This document shows, piece after piece, positions 45,119 to 54,131 of a stretch of 64,000 bases of DNA. Origin of the DNA: Martelella mediterranea (GTDB lineage: Bacteria; Pseudomonadota; Alphaproteobacteria; Rhizobiales; Rhizobiaceae); the NCBI RefSeq assembly GCF_021021415.1, contig NZ_JAINWJ010000004.1, positions 1 through 64,000 of the forward strand, given 5' to 3'. Made by a program: the position numbers and the translations under genes. Within the stretch, counting starts at the first letter, position 1; each line of letters starts with the position of its first letter. The notes beneath the pieces were generated by a model. The model was not told the origin of the DNA, did no database searches, and saw nothing but the letters and a program-made list of their open reading frames with translations.

Positions 45119-46024
45119 TCAGTCTACTTTCCCGTGCTCGGCCAGGAAGTTCAGCAAGGTTCGGACGCGGGTGGGAAGAGGGCCGCCCTGTCCCGTATAG
45201 ACGGCGTGGAACGCTTCATTGTCAGCGGCATGAACGGCATCAAGCACCGACATCAGCCGGCCGGCCGCGATGTCGTCGCGCACGGTGAAGGCGGCAAGGC
45301 GGGCGAGGCCGAACCCCTTGATCGCCAGTCGGCGGACGGTTTCTCCATCGCTGGCCTGAATGCCGATTGCGGGACAGGCCTGGACGGGTTCGCCGTCGGA
45401 GATAAAACGCCATCCTTCGATTTCGCGCGGATAGCCGAAGCCGATCCTTTTATGCTGCTCAAGATCTGCAACACATCTCGGTTCTCCGACGCGGTCAAGA
45501 TAGTCCGGCGCAGCGACGATGATCATCGGCGATTCACCGAGCTTGCGCGCGACGAGACTGGAATCCTTGAGCGGCCCGGCGCGCACGACGACATCGGTCC
45601 GCTCTGCCAGGAGGTCGATCACGCTATCGGTCAGGACGATGTCCAGCACAATTTCCGGGTACCGCTCCTGAAACATCGGCAGAACCGGCTCCAGCACATG
45701 CGCCGCGTAGGATGCGCTCGTGTTCAGCCGAATGCGTCCGACAGGCTGTTCTCCGCGCCCGGCATGCCGTTCGGCTTCTTCGATGTCCGACAGAATTGCC
45801 GATGCGCGCTCGTAAAACGTACAGCCTTCGGCGGTCAGATCGAGACGCCGGGTGGAGCGGTTGAAAAGCCGTGTGCCGAGCCGCGCCTCCAGTCGGGAGA
45901 TCAGCTTGCTGACGGCCGATTGCGTCATCCCCAGTTGCCGCGCCGCGTGGGTGAACCCGCCCAGTTCGACAACCCGAACGAAGACCTCCATTTCACCGCT
46001 ACGGTTTATGTTGATGCGAGACAT
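45119..46024 (-). CDS. LysR-family regulator, divergent from MFS/AKR genes
   Basis: The 301-residue protein has an N-terminal winged helix (GGFTHAARQLGMTQSAVSKLISRLEARLG) and a C-terminal LysR_substrate domain. The ATG at 46024 (MSRININRSGEMEVF) is chosen over one five codons upstream. Its position, divergent and about 100 bp from the MFS transporter gene, suggests it controls that gene and the aldo/keto reductase after it. Confidence 0.88.
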   Translation of the reverse strand: MSRININRSGEMEVFVRVVELGGFTHAARQLGMTQSAVSKLISRLEARLGTRLFNRSTRRLDLTAEGCTFYERASAILSDIEEAERHAGRGEQPVGRIRLNTSASYAAHVLEPVLPMFQERYPEIVLDIVLTDSVIDLLAERTDVVVRAGPLKDSSLVARKLGESPMIIVAAPDYLDRVGEPRCVADLEQHKRIGFGYPREIEGWRFISDGEPVQACPAIGIQASDGETVRRLAIKGFGLARLAAFTVRDDIAAGRLMSVLDAVHAADNEAFHAVYTGQGGPLPTRVRTLLNFLAEHGKVD

Positions 46025-46125
46025 ATGAACTGGATTCACTTATCATATTCTTATCGGCCGACTAATTCACCATAAATTCGCGAGCTACGATCTGTCCATC
46101 GAAATCCGATCGGACAGGATCCGCC

Positions 46126-47316
46126 ATGCCGCTCGCACTCTATGCTTTGGCGGCCGGTGCCTTTGGCATCGGCGTCACCGAATTCGTCATCATGGGCCTT
46201 CTCCTCGAAGTCGGCCGCGATCTCGGCGTATCTGTCGCCGCGGCGGGCATGCTGATTTCCGGCTATGCGCTCGGCGTCGTGGCCGGCGCGCCGGTCCTCA
46301 GCGTCTTGTCGGCAAACATGAACAGAAAGCACGTATTGATCGGCCTTATGGCGATCTTCATCATCGGCAATGCGGCCTGCGCGATGGCGCCGACCTACAG
46401 CCTGCTGATGGCGGCGCGCATTCTGACGGCGCTGACCCACGGCACCTATTTCGGCGTCGGCTCTGTCTTCGCCGCAAGCCTCGTCGGCAGGGAGAGGCAG
46501 GCGTCCGCCATTGCCATCATGTTCACGGGCCTGACGCTGGCGAATATTCTCGGCGTGCCGGCCGGAACATGGATCGGACAGCAATTCGGCTGGCGCACAA
46601 CCTTCTGGGCGGTGACCGGAATCGGCATGCTGGCATTCGCCGTGCTCATCCTGCTCGTCCCGTCGGATACGTCGCCGGCGCGTCGAGCGGACTGGAAGGC
46701 CGATCTGAAAGCCGCCTCCCGCACCCCGGTTCTGCTCGGCTTCCTGACGACGGTTCTCGGCTTTGCCGGCGTCTTCGCCCTGTACACCTATATCGCCCCG
46801 CTGCTCACCCAGGTGGGCGGATTTGCCGACAGCGCCGTTTCACCAATCCTGCTGGTCTTCGGCCTCGGGCTTGTCGGCGGAAATCTGCTTGGCGGCAGGC
46901 TTGCGGATACTCGGCTGAAAACGGCGCTTGTCGGCAGCATGGGGGCGCTTTCTATCGTCCTTGCGGCGATGACGCTCGGGATCGAGAACCGGATCGCCGC
47001 GATCGCGCTGACGGGCCTTCTCGGCGCGGCGGGATTTGCAACGGTGCCGCCGCTGCAATCATGGGTCCTTTCCAAGGCAATCGGTGCCGGCGAGAGCCTC
47101 GCCGCCAGCCTCAACATCGCGGCCTTCAATCTCGGCAACGCGCTCGGCGCCTGGACAGGCGGCGTCGTGATTGCTCAAGGGCCGGGGTTGAAAGCATTGC
47201 CGCTCGCCGCGGCGGGGTTTCCCGTCCTCGCCATCATGATCGCGCTCGGCGCCTTCAGGCTCGAACGGCGACACACCCGTTCCCCGCATCCATCCCGACA
47301 CACAGCTTTACGGTAA
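46126..47316 (+). CDS. MFS transporter (AraJ/sugar-efflux-like)
   Basis: The 396-residue inner-membrane protein has about twelve hydrophobic segments and typical DHA1-type features: FGIGVTEFVIMGLL, SGYALGVVAGAP, NRKHVLIGLMAIFIIGNA. It is probably a proton-coupled efflux carrier for sugars or small toxic compounds. It heads a two-gene unit with an aldo/keto reductase 13 bp downstream. The substrate is unknown. Confidence 0.87.
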   Translation: MPLALYALAAGAFGIGVTEFVIMGLLLEVGRDLGVSVAAAGMLISGYALGVVAGAPVLSVLSANMNRKHVLIGLMAIFIIGNAACAMAPTYSLLMAARILTALTHGTYFGVGSVFAASLVGRERQASAIAIMFTGLTLANILGVPAGTWIGQQFGWRTTFWAVTGIGMLAFAVLILLVPSDTSPARRADWKADLKAASRTPVLLGFLTTVLGFAGVFALYTYIAPLLTQVGGFADSAVSPILLVFGLGLVGGNLLGGRLADTRLKTALVGSMGALSIVLAAMTLGIENRIAAIALTGLLGAAGFATVPPLQSWVLSKAIGAGESLAASLNIAAFNLGNALGAWTGGVVIAQGPGLKALPLAAAGFPVLAIMIALGAFRLERRHTRSPHPSRHTALR

Positions 47317-47329
47317 GGAGACTATCATT

Positions 47330-48364
47330 ATGGAGTATCGCTATCTCGGAAAATCCGGCCTCAAGGTTTCCGCGCTGAGCTTTGGCGCGGGCACATTTGG
47401 CGGATCCGGACCGCTTTTCAGCCATTGGGGCACGTCCGATGTGATGGAGGCGCGCCGTCTCGTCGAGATTTGTCTGGAAGCCGGCATCAATCTGTTCGAC
47501 ACCGCTGACAATTATTCGGACGGCGCGTCGGAAGAAGTGCTGGGCGAGGCGGTGAAAGGCCGTCGCGACGCGCTCTTGCTCTCCACCAAGTTGAGCCTGC
47601 CCGTGGGGGAGGGGCCGAATGCTGCCGGTTCGTCCCGGTACAGGCTGGTCAGGGGCGCCGAGGCCGCGCTCAGACGTTTGAAAACCGACCATATCGACCT
47701 TCTCCAGCTACACGCGTTTGATGCGTTCACCCCGGTCGAAGAGGTGCTTTCGACGCTCGACCAGCTTGTGCGCGACGGAAAGGTCCTTTACACCGGCGTT
47801 TCGAATTTCTCCGGCTGGCAGATCATGAAGTCGCTCGCCGCAGCGGAAAAATACGGCTGGCCGCGCTATGTCGCCAATCAGGCTTACTACTCGCTCGTCG
47901 GCCGGGACTATGAGTGGGACCTGATGCCGCTGGGGGCGGATCAGGGGTTGGGCGCGATCGTCTGGAGCCCGCTCGGTTGGGGGCGGCTGACCGGCAAGAT
48001 CCGCCGGGGCAATCCCATCCCCGAGGCCAGTCGTTTGCACGAGACCGCGCAATTCGGACCGCCGGTAGATGATGAGTATCTGTACACGGTCGTCGACGCA
48101 CTCGATGCCATCGCGGAAGAAACCGGCAAGACCGTTCCGCAGATCGCGCTCAACTGGCTGCTCCAGCGCCCCACCGTCTCATCGGTCATCATCGGCGCCC
48201 GCAATGAGAAGCAGCTCCGCGACAATCTGGGAGCTGTCGGCTGGACCCTGACCGAGGATCAGATCGCGCGTCTGGATGCGGCAAGCGCGAAGCCCGCGCC
48301 TTACCCCCATTTTCCATATCGCCGGCAGGAAGGCTTTGCACGGCTGGACCCTCCGATGGTTTGA
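47330..48364 (+). CDS. Aldo/keto reductase
   Basis: The 344-residue NADPH-dependent reductase of the TIM-barrel AKR family has the full catalytic tetrad: Asp57 and Tyr62 (DTADNYSDG), Lys87 (STKLSLP) and His128 (LLQLHAF). LLQRPTVSSVIIGARN gives the cofactor-binding end. TAAGGAG precedes the ATG. It is co-transcribed with the MFS exporter, and may detoxify a carbonyl compound. Confidence 0.9.
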   Translation: MEYRYLGKSGLKVSALSFGAGTFGGSGPLFSHWGTSDVMEARRLVEICLEAGINLFDTADNYSDGASEEVLGEAVKGRRDALLLSTKLSLPVGEGPNAAGSSRYRLVRGAEAALRRLKTDHIDLLQLHAFDAFTPVEEVLSTLDQLVRDGKVLYTGVSNFSGWQIMKSLAAAEKYGWPRYVANQAYYSLVGRDYEWDLMPLGADQGLGAIVWSPLGWGRLTGKIRRGNPIPEASRLHETAQFGPPVDDEYLYTVVDALDAIAEETGKTVPQIALNWLLQRPTVSSVIIGARNEKQLRDNLGAVGWTLTEDQIARLDAASAKPAPYPHFPYRRQEGFARLDPPMV

Positions 48365-48506
48365 AGAGGGAGACCGAAGAACGCTGGTCGAGGAGGGCGC
48401 TCCTCTTCCGGCGGCGATGTTCTCTCGAGTCGCTTCCGCAATCCCGAGTTGCTTTCCGGCGCGGTCGCGCGACTGGTAAGGTTTCATTGTCGGGCGGGCT
48501 TCGTGT

Positions 48507-48512
48507 TATAAT
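48507..48512 (+). promoter_or_regulatory. Possible -10 box for the GGDEF-EAL gene
   Basis: A perfect TATAAT occurs about 100 bp upstream of the start codon in otherwise GC-rich DNA. The matching -35 element is weak. The 245-bp gap 48365-48609 holds no gene. Confidence 0.35.
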
Positions 48513-48609
48513 ACCGCAAAAGGGTCTTTTCGTGCTGCCGGACAGGCACGTCCGCGGACACGGAGACAAGGCCCTGTTTATTGAAGACAAAGTGTACGGA
48601 AGGCTGTCC

Positions 48610-50310
48610 ATGTTCTCGCGTTCGACAATACGAGCCACGGTCGACAACCTCCAGGCGGTTTTGAATGCCATGCCGCTGCCCGTGATCATGAAGGACCGCA
48701 GTCATCGCGTCGTGGTGGCAAACGATGCCGCCTGCACATTTTTCGGAACGCCGCGGGATGCCTTGCTCGGCTCGTTGGATGAACAATTGCCGGAGGACCA
48801 GCGCGCTGTCTTCTGGAAGGTCGACAACCAGGTCTTTGAGACCGGAGAACCGAATGAGAATGAAGAGGTCGTCACCGACGCCAAGGGTGACGTCCACGTC
48901 ATCGTGACGCGCAAGCGGCTTGTCGAGCTCGACACGGCTGATGGCAGGGAGCCTTTCATCCTGGCCATTCTCTCGGATGTCACGAAGATCCGGGAGGCCG
49001 AGGCGCGGGCCGCCTATCTCGCCGAACACGACCCGTTGACGGGTCTTTCAAACCGGAACCGCCTTACGGATACGCTCGCCGAGGCCGTCGCCGCTTCCGG
49101 GCGCTCGCAGGCCAAGGTGGGGCTTCTGCTTCTGGATCTTGACGGGTTCAAGCAGGTGAATGACCGATATGGTCACGTTGCCGGCGATGAACTTCTGCGG
49201 GTGGTGGCCCGGCGCCTGTCCGGTCATGTCCGGTCCGGCGACACGGTGTCGCGGATCGGGGGCGACGAATTCTGCGTCGTTCAGGCGGGTGTCCAGCAAC
49301 CGGCCGGCGCCTTCACCCTGGCGAAGCGCCTCATTCGCGCGCTCGAAGAGCCGGTTCTCATCGGACAGACGCGCGTCTCCGTCTCGGTCTCCATCGGAAT
49401 TGCGCTGTTTCCGGATGATGCTTCGGGCATGGATGAACTCTATAACAACGCCGACATGGCGCTCTATGCGGTCAAGCGGTCGGGCGGGAGCAGCTATCTA
49501 CGTTTCGACCACGCCGCTGAAGGGCAGGTTTGGCAGGAATGGGACGTTGAAAAGGAACTGCGCGCGGCGATCACCCATGGCGATGTCTCGCTTGCCTATC
49601 AACCCCTGTGCGACGGCATGGATTCGGTTGTCGTCGGATATGAAGCGCTCGCCCGGTGGACGCATCCCGAAAGAGGAGAGATTTCGCCGGACATCTTCAT
49701 CCCGGTTGCCGAGAGAACCGGAATCATTCGCAGGCTCGGCGCCTGGATTCTGGAGACCGCATGCCGTGACGCGGTGATGTGGCCGGACCATGTGCGCGTC
49801 TCCGTGAATGTCTCCTCGACCCAGCTCGAGGACGGGCACCTGGCCGGAACGGTCCGGCATGCGCTTGCCGTCTCCGGGCTTGCGCCCCGCCGCCTCGAAC
49901 TGGAGATCAAGGAATCGGCGCTGATCGGCGCGACCGAGATGGTCGCGCAGACCTTTTCGCAACTGAAGGAGATCGGCGTTCTGCTGGCGCTGGATGATTT
50001 CGGCGCCGGAACATCGTCGATATCCAGCATTCAGCGCATGCCGTTCGACCGGATCAAGATCGATCGCAGTTTTGTTTCAAATCTGGATTCCGATGCCCGC
50101 TCCGTCGCGATCATCCGCGCGATCCTGGCGATCGGAAAGGAACTCAACCTGTCGGTCACGGCCGAAGGGGTCGAACACGAGAGCCAGCGCGTCGCCCTCA
50201 GGCACATGGGTTGTCCCGAACTTCAGGGCTTTCTCCTCGGCCGACCGGAGCCGCCTTCAAGGGTGAACGAACGCGTCGCTGAGGCAAGCGGGGGAAAGGA
50301 CGCGACATAG
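48610..50310 (+). CDS. PAS-GGDEF-EAL cyclic-di-GMP turnover protein
   Basis: The 566-residue soluble protein has a PAS sensor (about 10-125; VIMKDRSHRVVVANDAACTFFG), a GGDEF domain with intact GGDEF at 217-221, and an EAL domain with EAL at 345-347, plus ELEIKES, LALDDFGAG and IKIDRSFV. Both catalytic sites look complete, so it could make and degrade cyclic-di-GMP. No membrane segment is seen. CGGAAGG precedes the ATG at 48610; upstream in-frame sequence has no such site and overlaps the AKR end. Confidence 0.9.
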   Translation: MFSRSTIRATVDNLQAVLNAMPLPVIMKDRSHRVVVANDAACTFFGTPRDALLGSLDEQLPEDQRAVFWKVDNQVFETGEPNENEEVVTDAKGDVHVIVTRKRLVELDTADGREPFILAILSDVTKIREAEARAAYLAEHDPLTGLSNRNRLTDTLAEAVAASGRSQAKVGLLLLDLDGFKQVNDRYGHVAGDELLRVVARRLSGHVRSGDTVSRIGGDEFCVVQAGVQQPAGAFTLAKRLIRALEEPVLIGQTRVSVSVSIGIALFPDDASGMDELYNNADMALYAVKRSGGSSYLRFDHAAEGQVWQEWDVEKELRAAITHGDVSLAYQPLCDGMDSVVVGYEALARWTHPERGEISPDIFIPVAERTGIIRRLGAWILETACRDAVMWPDHVRVSVNVSSTQLEDGHLAGTVRHALAVSGLAPRRLELEIKESALIGATEMVAQTFSQLKEIGVLLALDDFGAGTSSISSIQRMPFDRIKIDRSFVSNLDSDARSVAIIRAILAIGKELNLSVTAEGVEHESQRVALRHMGCPELQGFLLGRPEPPSRVNERVAEASGGKDAT

Positions 50311-50382
50311 TGGGTGCTCACGGAGTCAGATGACCGCCGTGTGAGGGGCAAAGGATGATGCCGCCGATCGAAGCAGCAGGCG

Positions 50383-50402
50383 GCCCCCGCTAAATTGGGG
50401 GC
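50383..50402 (+). terminator. Hairpin after the GGDEF-EAL gene
   Basis: GCCCCC pairs with GGGGGC around an 8-nt loop and is followed by TGTTCTTCC. It lies between two convergent units and could end either. Confidence 0.5.
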
Positions 50403-50430
50403 TGTTCTTCCACCTACGCCGGATGCGGCC

Positions 50431-50649
50431 TCACGCGCCTGACTTGCCGCGTCGCCCGCTGAAATAAGGCAGCGCGAACAGATAGAGGCCGGTGACCAGC
50501 ATCAGGAACAACGGGAACAAGGGCAGGAAGTACATCCATTCGGCGAGTTCCTTGCCGAACCCCTGGGCGCCGAAGATGCCGATCACGATCAGGGTGAAAA
50601 TGATCGACAGCCAGCGATGACATTGTCTTATCAGCTTGCTCCAGTTCAA
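50431..50649 (-). CDS. Small membrane protein, TTG start
   Basis: The 72-residue protein has two hydrophobic segments (WLSIIFTLIVIGIFGA and FLPLFPLFLMLVTGLYLFALPY) and a basic tail. No ATG is in place, but a perfect AAGGAGG lies 5 bp before TTG at 50649, which fixes the start. It is the last gene of the arsR unit, 52 bp after the DUF1801 gene. The function is unknown. Confidence 0.75.
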   Translation of the reverse strand: MNWSKLIRQCHRWLSIIFTLIVIGIFGAQGFGKELAEWMYFLPLFPLFLMLVTGLYLFALPYFSGRRGKSGA

Positions 50650-50701
50650 TTGTGCCTCCTTACATGTTCGTTGGATGCGAAAAGGGTCCGGGCGCGAGAG
50701 A

Positions 50702-51082
50702 TCACGAGGCGTTTCGTGCCACGGCGGCGCGGATGAGCGCCGACAGCGCTTCTTCGTCGATCGCGTCGCCCTTGCGGAAATCGATGGCCCGCCGGACATT
50801 GCCGTCGAGACTGGAATTGAACAGTCCGGTCGGGTCGGGCAGGGACGCGCCCCTGGCGAAGGTCATCTTGACCTTGTCCCTGTAGGTCTCGCCAGTGCAG
50901 ATCATGCCGTCGCGATACCAGGTCGGAACGCCGCGCCATTTCCATGCCTCGACGATATCGGGCGCGGCGTCCTTGATCAGATCCCTGATGCGGGAGAGCA
51001 TGTCGCCCCGCCAGTCGCCCAGTTCCGTGATCCTTTCATCGATCTTCCGCGATGGATTTTGCTCCTGTTGCGCATCCTTCAT
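50702..51082 (-). CDS. DUF1801 (YdhG-like) protein
   Basis: The 126-residue protein shows KWRGVPTWYRDGMICTGETYRDKVKMTFARGA and a C-terminal IRAAVARN, typical of DUF1801 domains with a frataxin-like fold. The molecular role is not known. The ATG at 51082 gives the family's usual length. The gene lies downstream of the AHSA1-like gene in the arsR unit, a common association. Confidence 0.85.
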   Translation of the reverse strand: MKDAQQEQNPSRKIDERITELGDWRGDMLSRIRDLIKDAAPDIVEAWKWRGVPTWYRDGMICTGETYRDKVKMTFARGASLPDPTGLFNSSLDGNVRRAIDFRKGDAIDEEALSALIRAAVARNAS

Positions 51083-51132
51083 GGCATGGTCCTCTTGTCT
51101 CTCGGTTCCGTGGTGCATGGCCCGCGCTTGCC

Positions 51133-51531
51133 TCAATCCATCTCGGCCAGTACCTGCTCCAGCCTGTCGAAGAAGCGCGGCCAGCCCATTTTCGCGCCGC
51201 CATAATAGTTCGGCTGATCCGTCCGGAAGCCGGTCTGCTCCATGCGCAGGCGCGTTCCCGTGCCGGTCGGCGTGAGAGTCCATCTGACCACAGAGAGCAG
51301 ATCGCCGGCATCCCAGCTGTATTCCAGAGCCTTTTGTTCCTCGACCGCCCGAACCTCGCAGGCGACTTCGCCCCAATCCGCGCTGAATCCGAAGCGATGC
51401 CCCACTTCAGGCGTGAAGGCGGTCTTCATCAGCCATTCCCCGATCAGGTGGGATTGGGTCAGCGCGCGCCAGATCTTCTCCGGCGGATGCGGCAGGTCGC
51501 GTTCGACGACAACGGTGCGGGTCTCGGTCAA
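51133..51531 (-). CDS. SRPBCC/AHSA1-like protein
   Basis: The 132-residue START-like fold protein has VERDLPHPPEKIWRALTQ, WLMKTAFTPEVGHRFGF and GWPRFFDRLEQVLAEMD, normal for the family, which may bind hydrophobic ligands. The start is TTG at 51531, overlapping the arsR stop as TTGA; no in-frame ATG is near. arsR-AHSA1 pairs are widespread. Confidence 0.88.
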   Translation of the reverse strand: MTETRTVVVERDLPHPPEKIWRALTQSHLIGEWLMKTAFTPEVGHRFGFSADWGEVACEVRAVEEQKALEYSWDAGDLLSVVRWTLTPTGTGTRLRMEQTGFRTDQPNYYGGAKMGWPRFFDRLEQVLAEMD

Positions 51532-51857
51532 TTGTCCATCCTCTTCAGCAGGTCTTCGAGGTCGTCGAAGCGGCGCTCCCAGAAGCGCGCCATCCGGTCG
51601 GTCCAGTCCGTCAACGGCGCCAGGGCGTCAAGTTGCGGGCTGTAATGTGTCTGGCGGCCATCCTGGCGGTCGACGACGAGCCCGGCGCGCTTGAGCACGC
51701 CGAGATGTTTGGAGACGGCTGGCTGGGAAATCCCGGCGTGTTCCGTCAGCGCTTTGACCGTCTGGTCCCCCTCGCGACACAGGCGCTCGAAGATCGCCCG
51801 GCGTGTCGGGTCCGCCAGGGTTTTGAACAGCACGTCATGGGGGTGGGTCAATGGCAA
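51528..51857 (-). CDS. ArsR-family transcriptional regulator
   Basis: The 109-residue winged-helix regulator has DPTRRAIFERLCREGDQTV and ISQPAVSKHLGVLKRAGLVVDR. It lacks an obvious metal-binding cysteine motif, as usual for those paired with AHSA1-like proteins. The start is TTG at 51857 with GGAGAG 7 bp upstream. It is the first gene of a four-gene minus-strand unit. Confidence 0.88.
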   Translation of the reverse strand: MPLTHPHDVLFKTLADPTRRAIFERLCREGDQTVKALTEHAGISQPAVSKHLGVLKRAGLVVDRQDGRQTHYSPQLDALAPLTDWTDRMARFWERRFDDLEDLLKRMDN

Positions 51858-51958
51858 TTAATAGCTCTCCGGTTATGATTTATCGATAACCAAAGAGTTA
51901 TGAATTTTCAAGCAAAAAAAGCGCATCAAATTGGGGCCGCGATCATCGATCCACGGTC

Positions 51959-52522
51959 TCAGTCGCGGCTGACGGAATCCCAGGCGCGTTCCACAAGCAT
52001 TTCAATCGCGGCGGTGTGGTCGGACATATGGCCGCATTTTCTGAGATAGTCGTAGGACGGCCCCACGATGAGGGCCGATGCGACGGGCCACTCCATCGCG
52101 CGCACATGCCCCTCGGCTGCCCACGCCTGATACATCGCGGCCGCTGTGTCGTGCGTTTGAGCGATCTGGTCGAGAATGGGTTGCAGTTCAGGATCTGAAT
52201 AGGCGCGGATGCGCAACTCCTCGAAGAACAGAAATAGGTTTCGGTTCGCCGTCGCCCATTCCAGTAATCCTCGCACGGTCGCTGTAACCAGTTCCCTCGG
52301 CTCGCTCGATTGGCGCACGGCCTCGGCACGGGTCGTCCACAAGCCATTTGCAGCCGACCAGAGTGCGATCGCAAGACCCGCTTTTCCTGAAAAGAAATGA
52401 TAGATGCTGCCCGTGGTGGCGCCGCTGGCCTTGCGAATATCGGCAATCGTGGTGCCGATATAGCCCTTTTCGAGAAAGATCGGCAAAGCGGCATCGAGTA
52501 TCTGTTGGCGGCGATCAATCAC
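51959..52522 (-). CDS. TetR-family transcriptional regulator
   Basis: The 187-residue repressor has an N-terminal helix-turn-helix (IADIRKASGATTGSIYHFFSGKAGL) and a ligand domain. The start is GTG at 52522 with AAGGATTC upstream. Two copies of TAGAA-N5-TTCTA lie between it and the divergent NTF2-like gene, so it probably represses both. Confidence 0.88.
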   Translation of the reverse strand: MIDRRQQILDAALPIFLEKGYIGTTIADIRKASGATTGSIYHFFSGKAGLAIALWSAANGLWTTRAEAVRQSSEPRELVTATVRGLLEWATANRNLFLFFEELRIRAYSDPELQPILDQIAQTHDTAAAMYQAWAAEGHVRAMEWPVASALIVGPSYDYLRKCGHMSDHTAAIEMLVERAWDSVSRD

Positions 52523-52541
52523 GGCGAATCCTTGACGACAT

Positions 52542-52582
52542 TAGAATAATGTTCTAGTCGTTCCGATTAGAACGATATTCTA
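52542..52582. promoter_or_regulatory. Twin TetR operator candidates
   Basis: TAGAA-taatg-TTCTA at 52542-52556 and TAGAA-cgata-TTCTA at 52568-52582 are identical inverted repeats whose centres are 26 bp apart, in the 73-bp divergent gap. Confidence 0.75.
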
Positions 52583-52595
52583 GCGAGGCGGCACT

Positions 52596-53003
52596 ATGCA
52601 GGCAACACGTGAGGAAACCAACATGGCTGCGGCTCTGAGCTTTGTTCGCGCCGTCGAAACCATGGATGGGCGCAAAATGGAAGGGTTCTTTGCTGCCGAC
52701 GTCGAGCAGGTCGAAATGCCGAATGCGTTCAAGCCGGCAGGCCAGGTTCGCGACTTCAGCGCGCTGAAAGCGGATATCGACAAGTCCAAAGGCATTATCG
52801 AGCAACAGAAATACGAGATTCTCAACACGGTATCACGCGGAGATCTCGTCGTTCTGGAAATGGTCTGGCATGGAACCGTCGTAACCGACCTCCCGCCCCT
52901 GCGGGCAGGGCAGAAACTGCGGGCGCAATGCGTGGCCGTCTTCGAATTCCGCGAAGGCAAGGTTGTCAGGCTTCGCAACTACGATTGCTTCGACGCTCTC
53001 TGA
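52596..53003 (+). CDS. NTF2/SnoaL-like protein
   Basis: The 135-residue protein has a cone-shaped SnoaL-like fold: FVRAVETMDGRKMEGFFAADV, then VVLEMVWHGTV and CVAVFEFREGKVVRLRNYD. Such proteins are isomerases, hydrolases or binding proteins, and the role here is unknown. Starts at 52596 (GAGGCGG upstream) and 52623 (GAGGA upstream) are both possible. It is divergent from tetR. Confidence 0.8.
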   Translation: MQATREETNMAAALSFVRAVETMDGRKMEGFFAADVEQVEMPNAFKPAGQVRDFSALKADIDKSKGIIEQQKYEILNTVSRGDLVVLEMVWHGTVVTDLPPLRAGQKLRAQCVAVFEFREGKVVRLRNYDCFDAL

Positions 53004-53042
53004 CGGTGCGGTGACCGGTGTGTACGAGGGGCGGGAAACGGT

Positions 53043-54131
53043 ATGCCTATGCAAGGGGATGGGAACCATCAGATCGGCACAATGCAGTCGTCCCGGCGTG
53101 ACAATGCCATCCCGACCTCGGTCTTTGATGCCAGCAAACTGCCCCTGAAACAGGCGCTGGCAGCCTGGCATGAGGCCATGGGAACCTCTCATGACGTCCG
53201 GCTTCACGAGACGCCGGAGCAGCAACTGCGCACCTGCATGAAGGGCTGGCATCTCGGAGAAGCCTTTTTCGGGACGCTTGAGACTGTATCTCAGGAGTTT
53301 CGCAGGTCGCGATATCATATCGGGCTTGGCGGCGGCGATTGCTATTGCGTGAACTTCATCAGGGACGGCGTGTTCTACTGCCCCGAACTGGACCGGTACG
53401 CCCAGCCGGGCGACCTGATCCTGCGAGACAAGGCCGAACCCCTGATCTATCAGGCCCGTCCGCTGGCACCCGGAGCCACGCACCACACACTTGGCTTCAT
53501 CATCCCGCACCGTCTGGTGGACGCCCTGTTGACGCCGACTGACCGAGCCGGGGTCATAATCCTCGATGGTCGTCTGCCGCTGGTCGCACTGCTACGCCAG
53601 TATCTCTCTGCGTTGGAGAACGAACTGCCTGCGATGACGCGCCTTCAGGGACAAGCGATCATCGCGCCCGCGGTGGACCTGCTGGCATCCGCGGTGAATG
53701 GCGCCCCCATGGAGGCCACCAAATACACCGTCAACCACGCTCTGGTGCGCCAGATACAGCGCCACATCGATTTTCATGTAAAGGACCCGACCTTGTCGGC
53801 TGCGACAATCGCCGCCGCTTTCCGGATTTCGGTGCGCAGACTATACCAGCTTTTCGAGCCGTTTGGCGGCGTCCAGGCTGCGATCCGGAAAAGGCGCCTT
53901 GAGCATATCCATGCGGAACTGGTCGATTTCGCGCAGAGCCACCGACGGATTCAGGATATCGCGGAAAGCTACGGCTTCACACAGCGCAAGACTTTCAACA
54001 CGGCCTTCCGGCGTCTTTATGGGATCACCCCGCGTGAAGCCCGCGGCTTTGCCGTAGAGGGGCGTTCGCGCAATATCGCCCGCTTCGATGCCCGAAACAG
54101 TCTTTGGCACTGGATGCTTGAACTGCGTTGA
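53043..54131 (+). CDS. AraC-family regulator with AraC_binding_2-type N-terminus
   Basis: The 362-residue protein has an N-terminal sensor (YHIGLGGGDCYCVNFI, YAQPGDLILRDKAEP) like those of the FeaR/XylS group and a C-terminal HTH_18 (SAATIAAAFRISVRRLYQLFEPFGGV, IQDIAESYGFTQRKTFNTAFRRLYGITP). The target genes are not evident. It lies 40 bp after the NTF2-like gene and may belong to the same unit. Confidence 0.87.
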   Translation: MPMQGDGNHQIGTMQSSRRDNAIPTSVFDASKLPLKQALAAWHEAMGTSHDVRLHETPEQQLRTCMKGWHLGEAFFGTLETVSQEFRRSRYHIGLGGGDCYCVNFIRDGVFYCPELDRYAQPGDLILRDKAEPLIYQARPLAPGATHHTLGFIIPHRLVDALLTPTDRAGVIILDGRLPLVALLRQYLSALENELPAMTRLQGQAIIAPAVDLLASAVNGAPMEATKYTVNHALVRQIQRHIDFHVKDPTLSAATIAAAFRISVRRLYQLFEPFGGVQAAIRKRRLEHIHAELVDFAQSHRRIQDIAESYGFTQRKTFNTAFRRLYGITPREARGFAVEGRSRNIARFDARNSLWHWMLELR

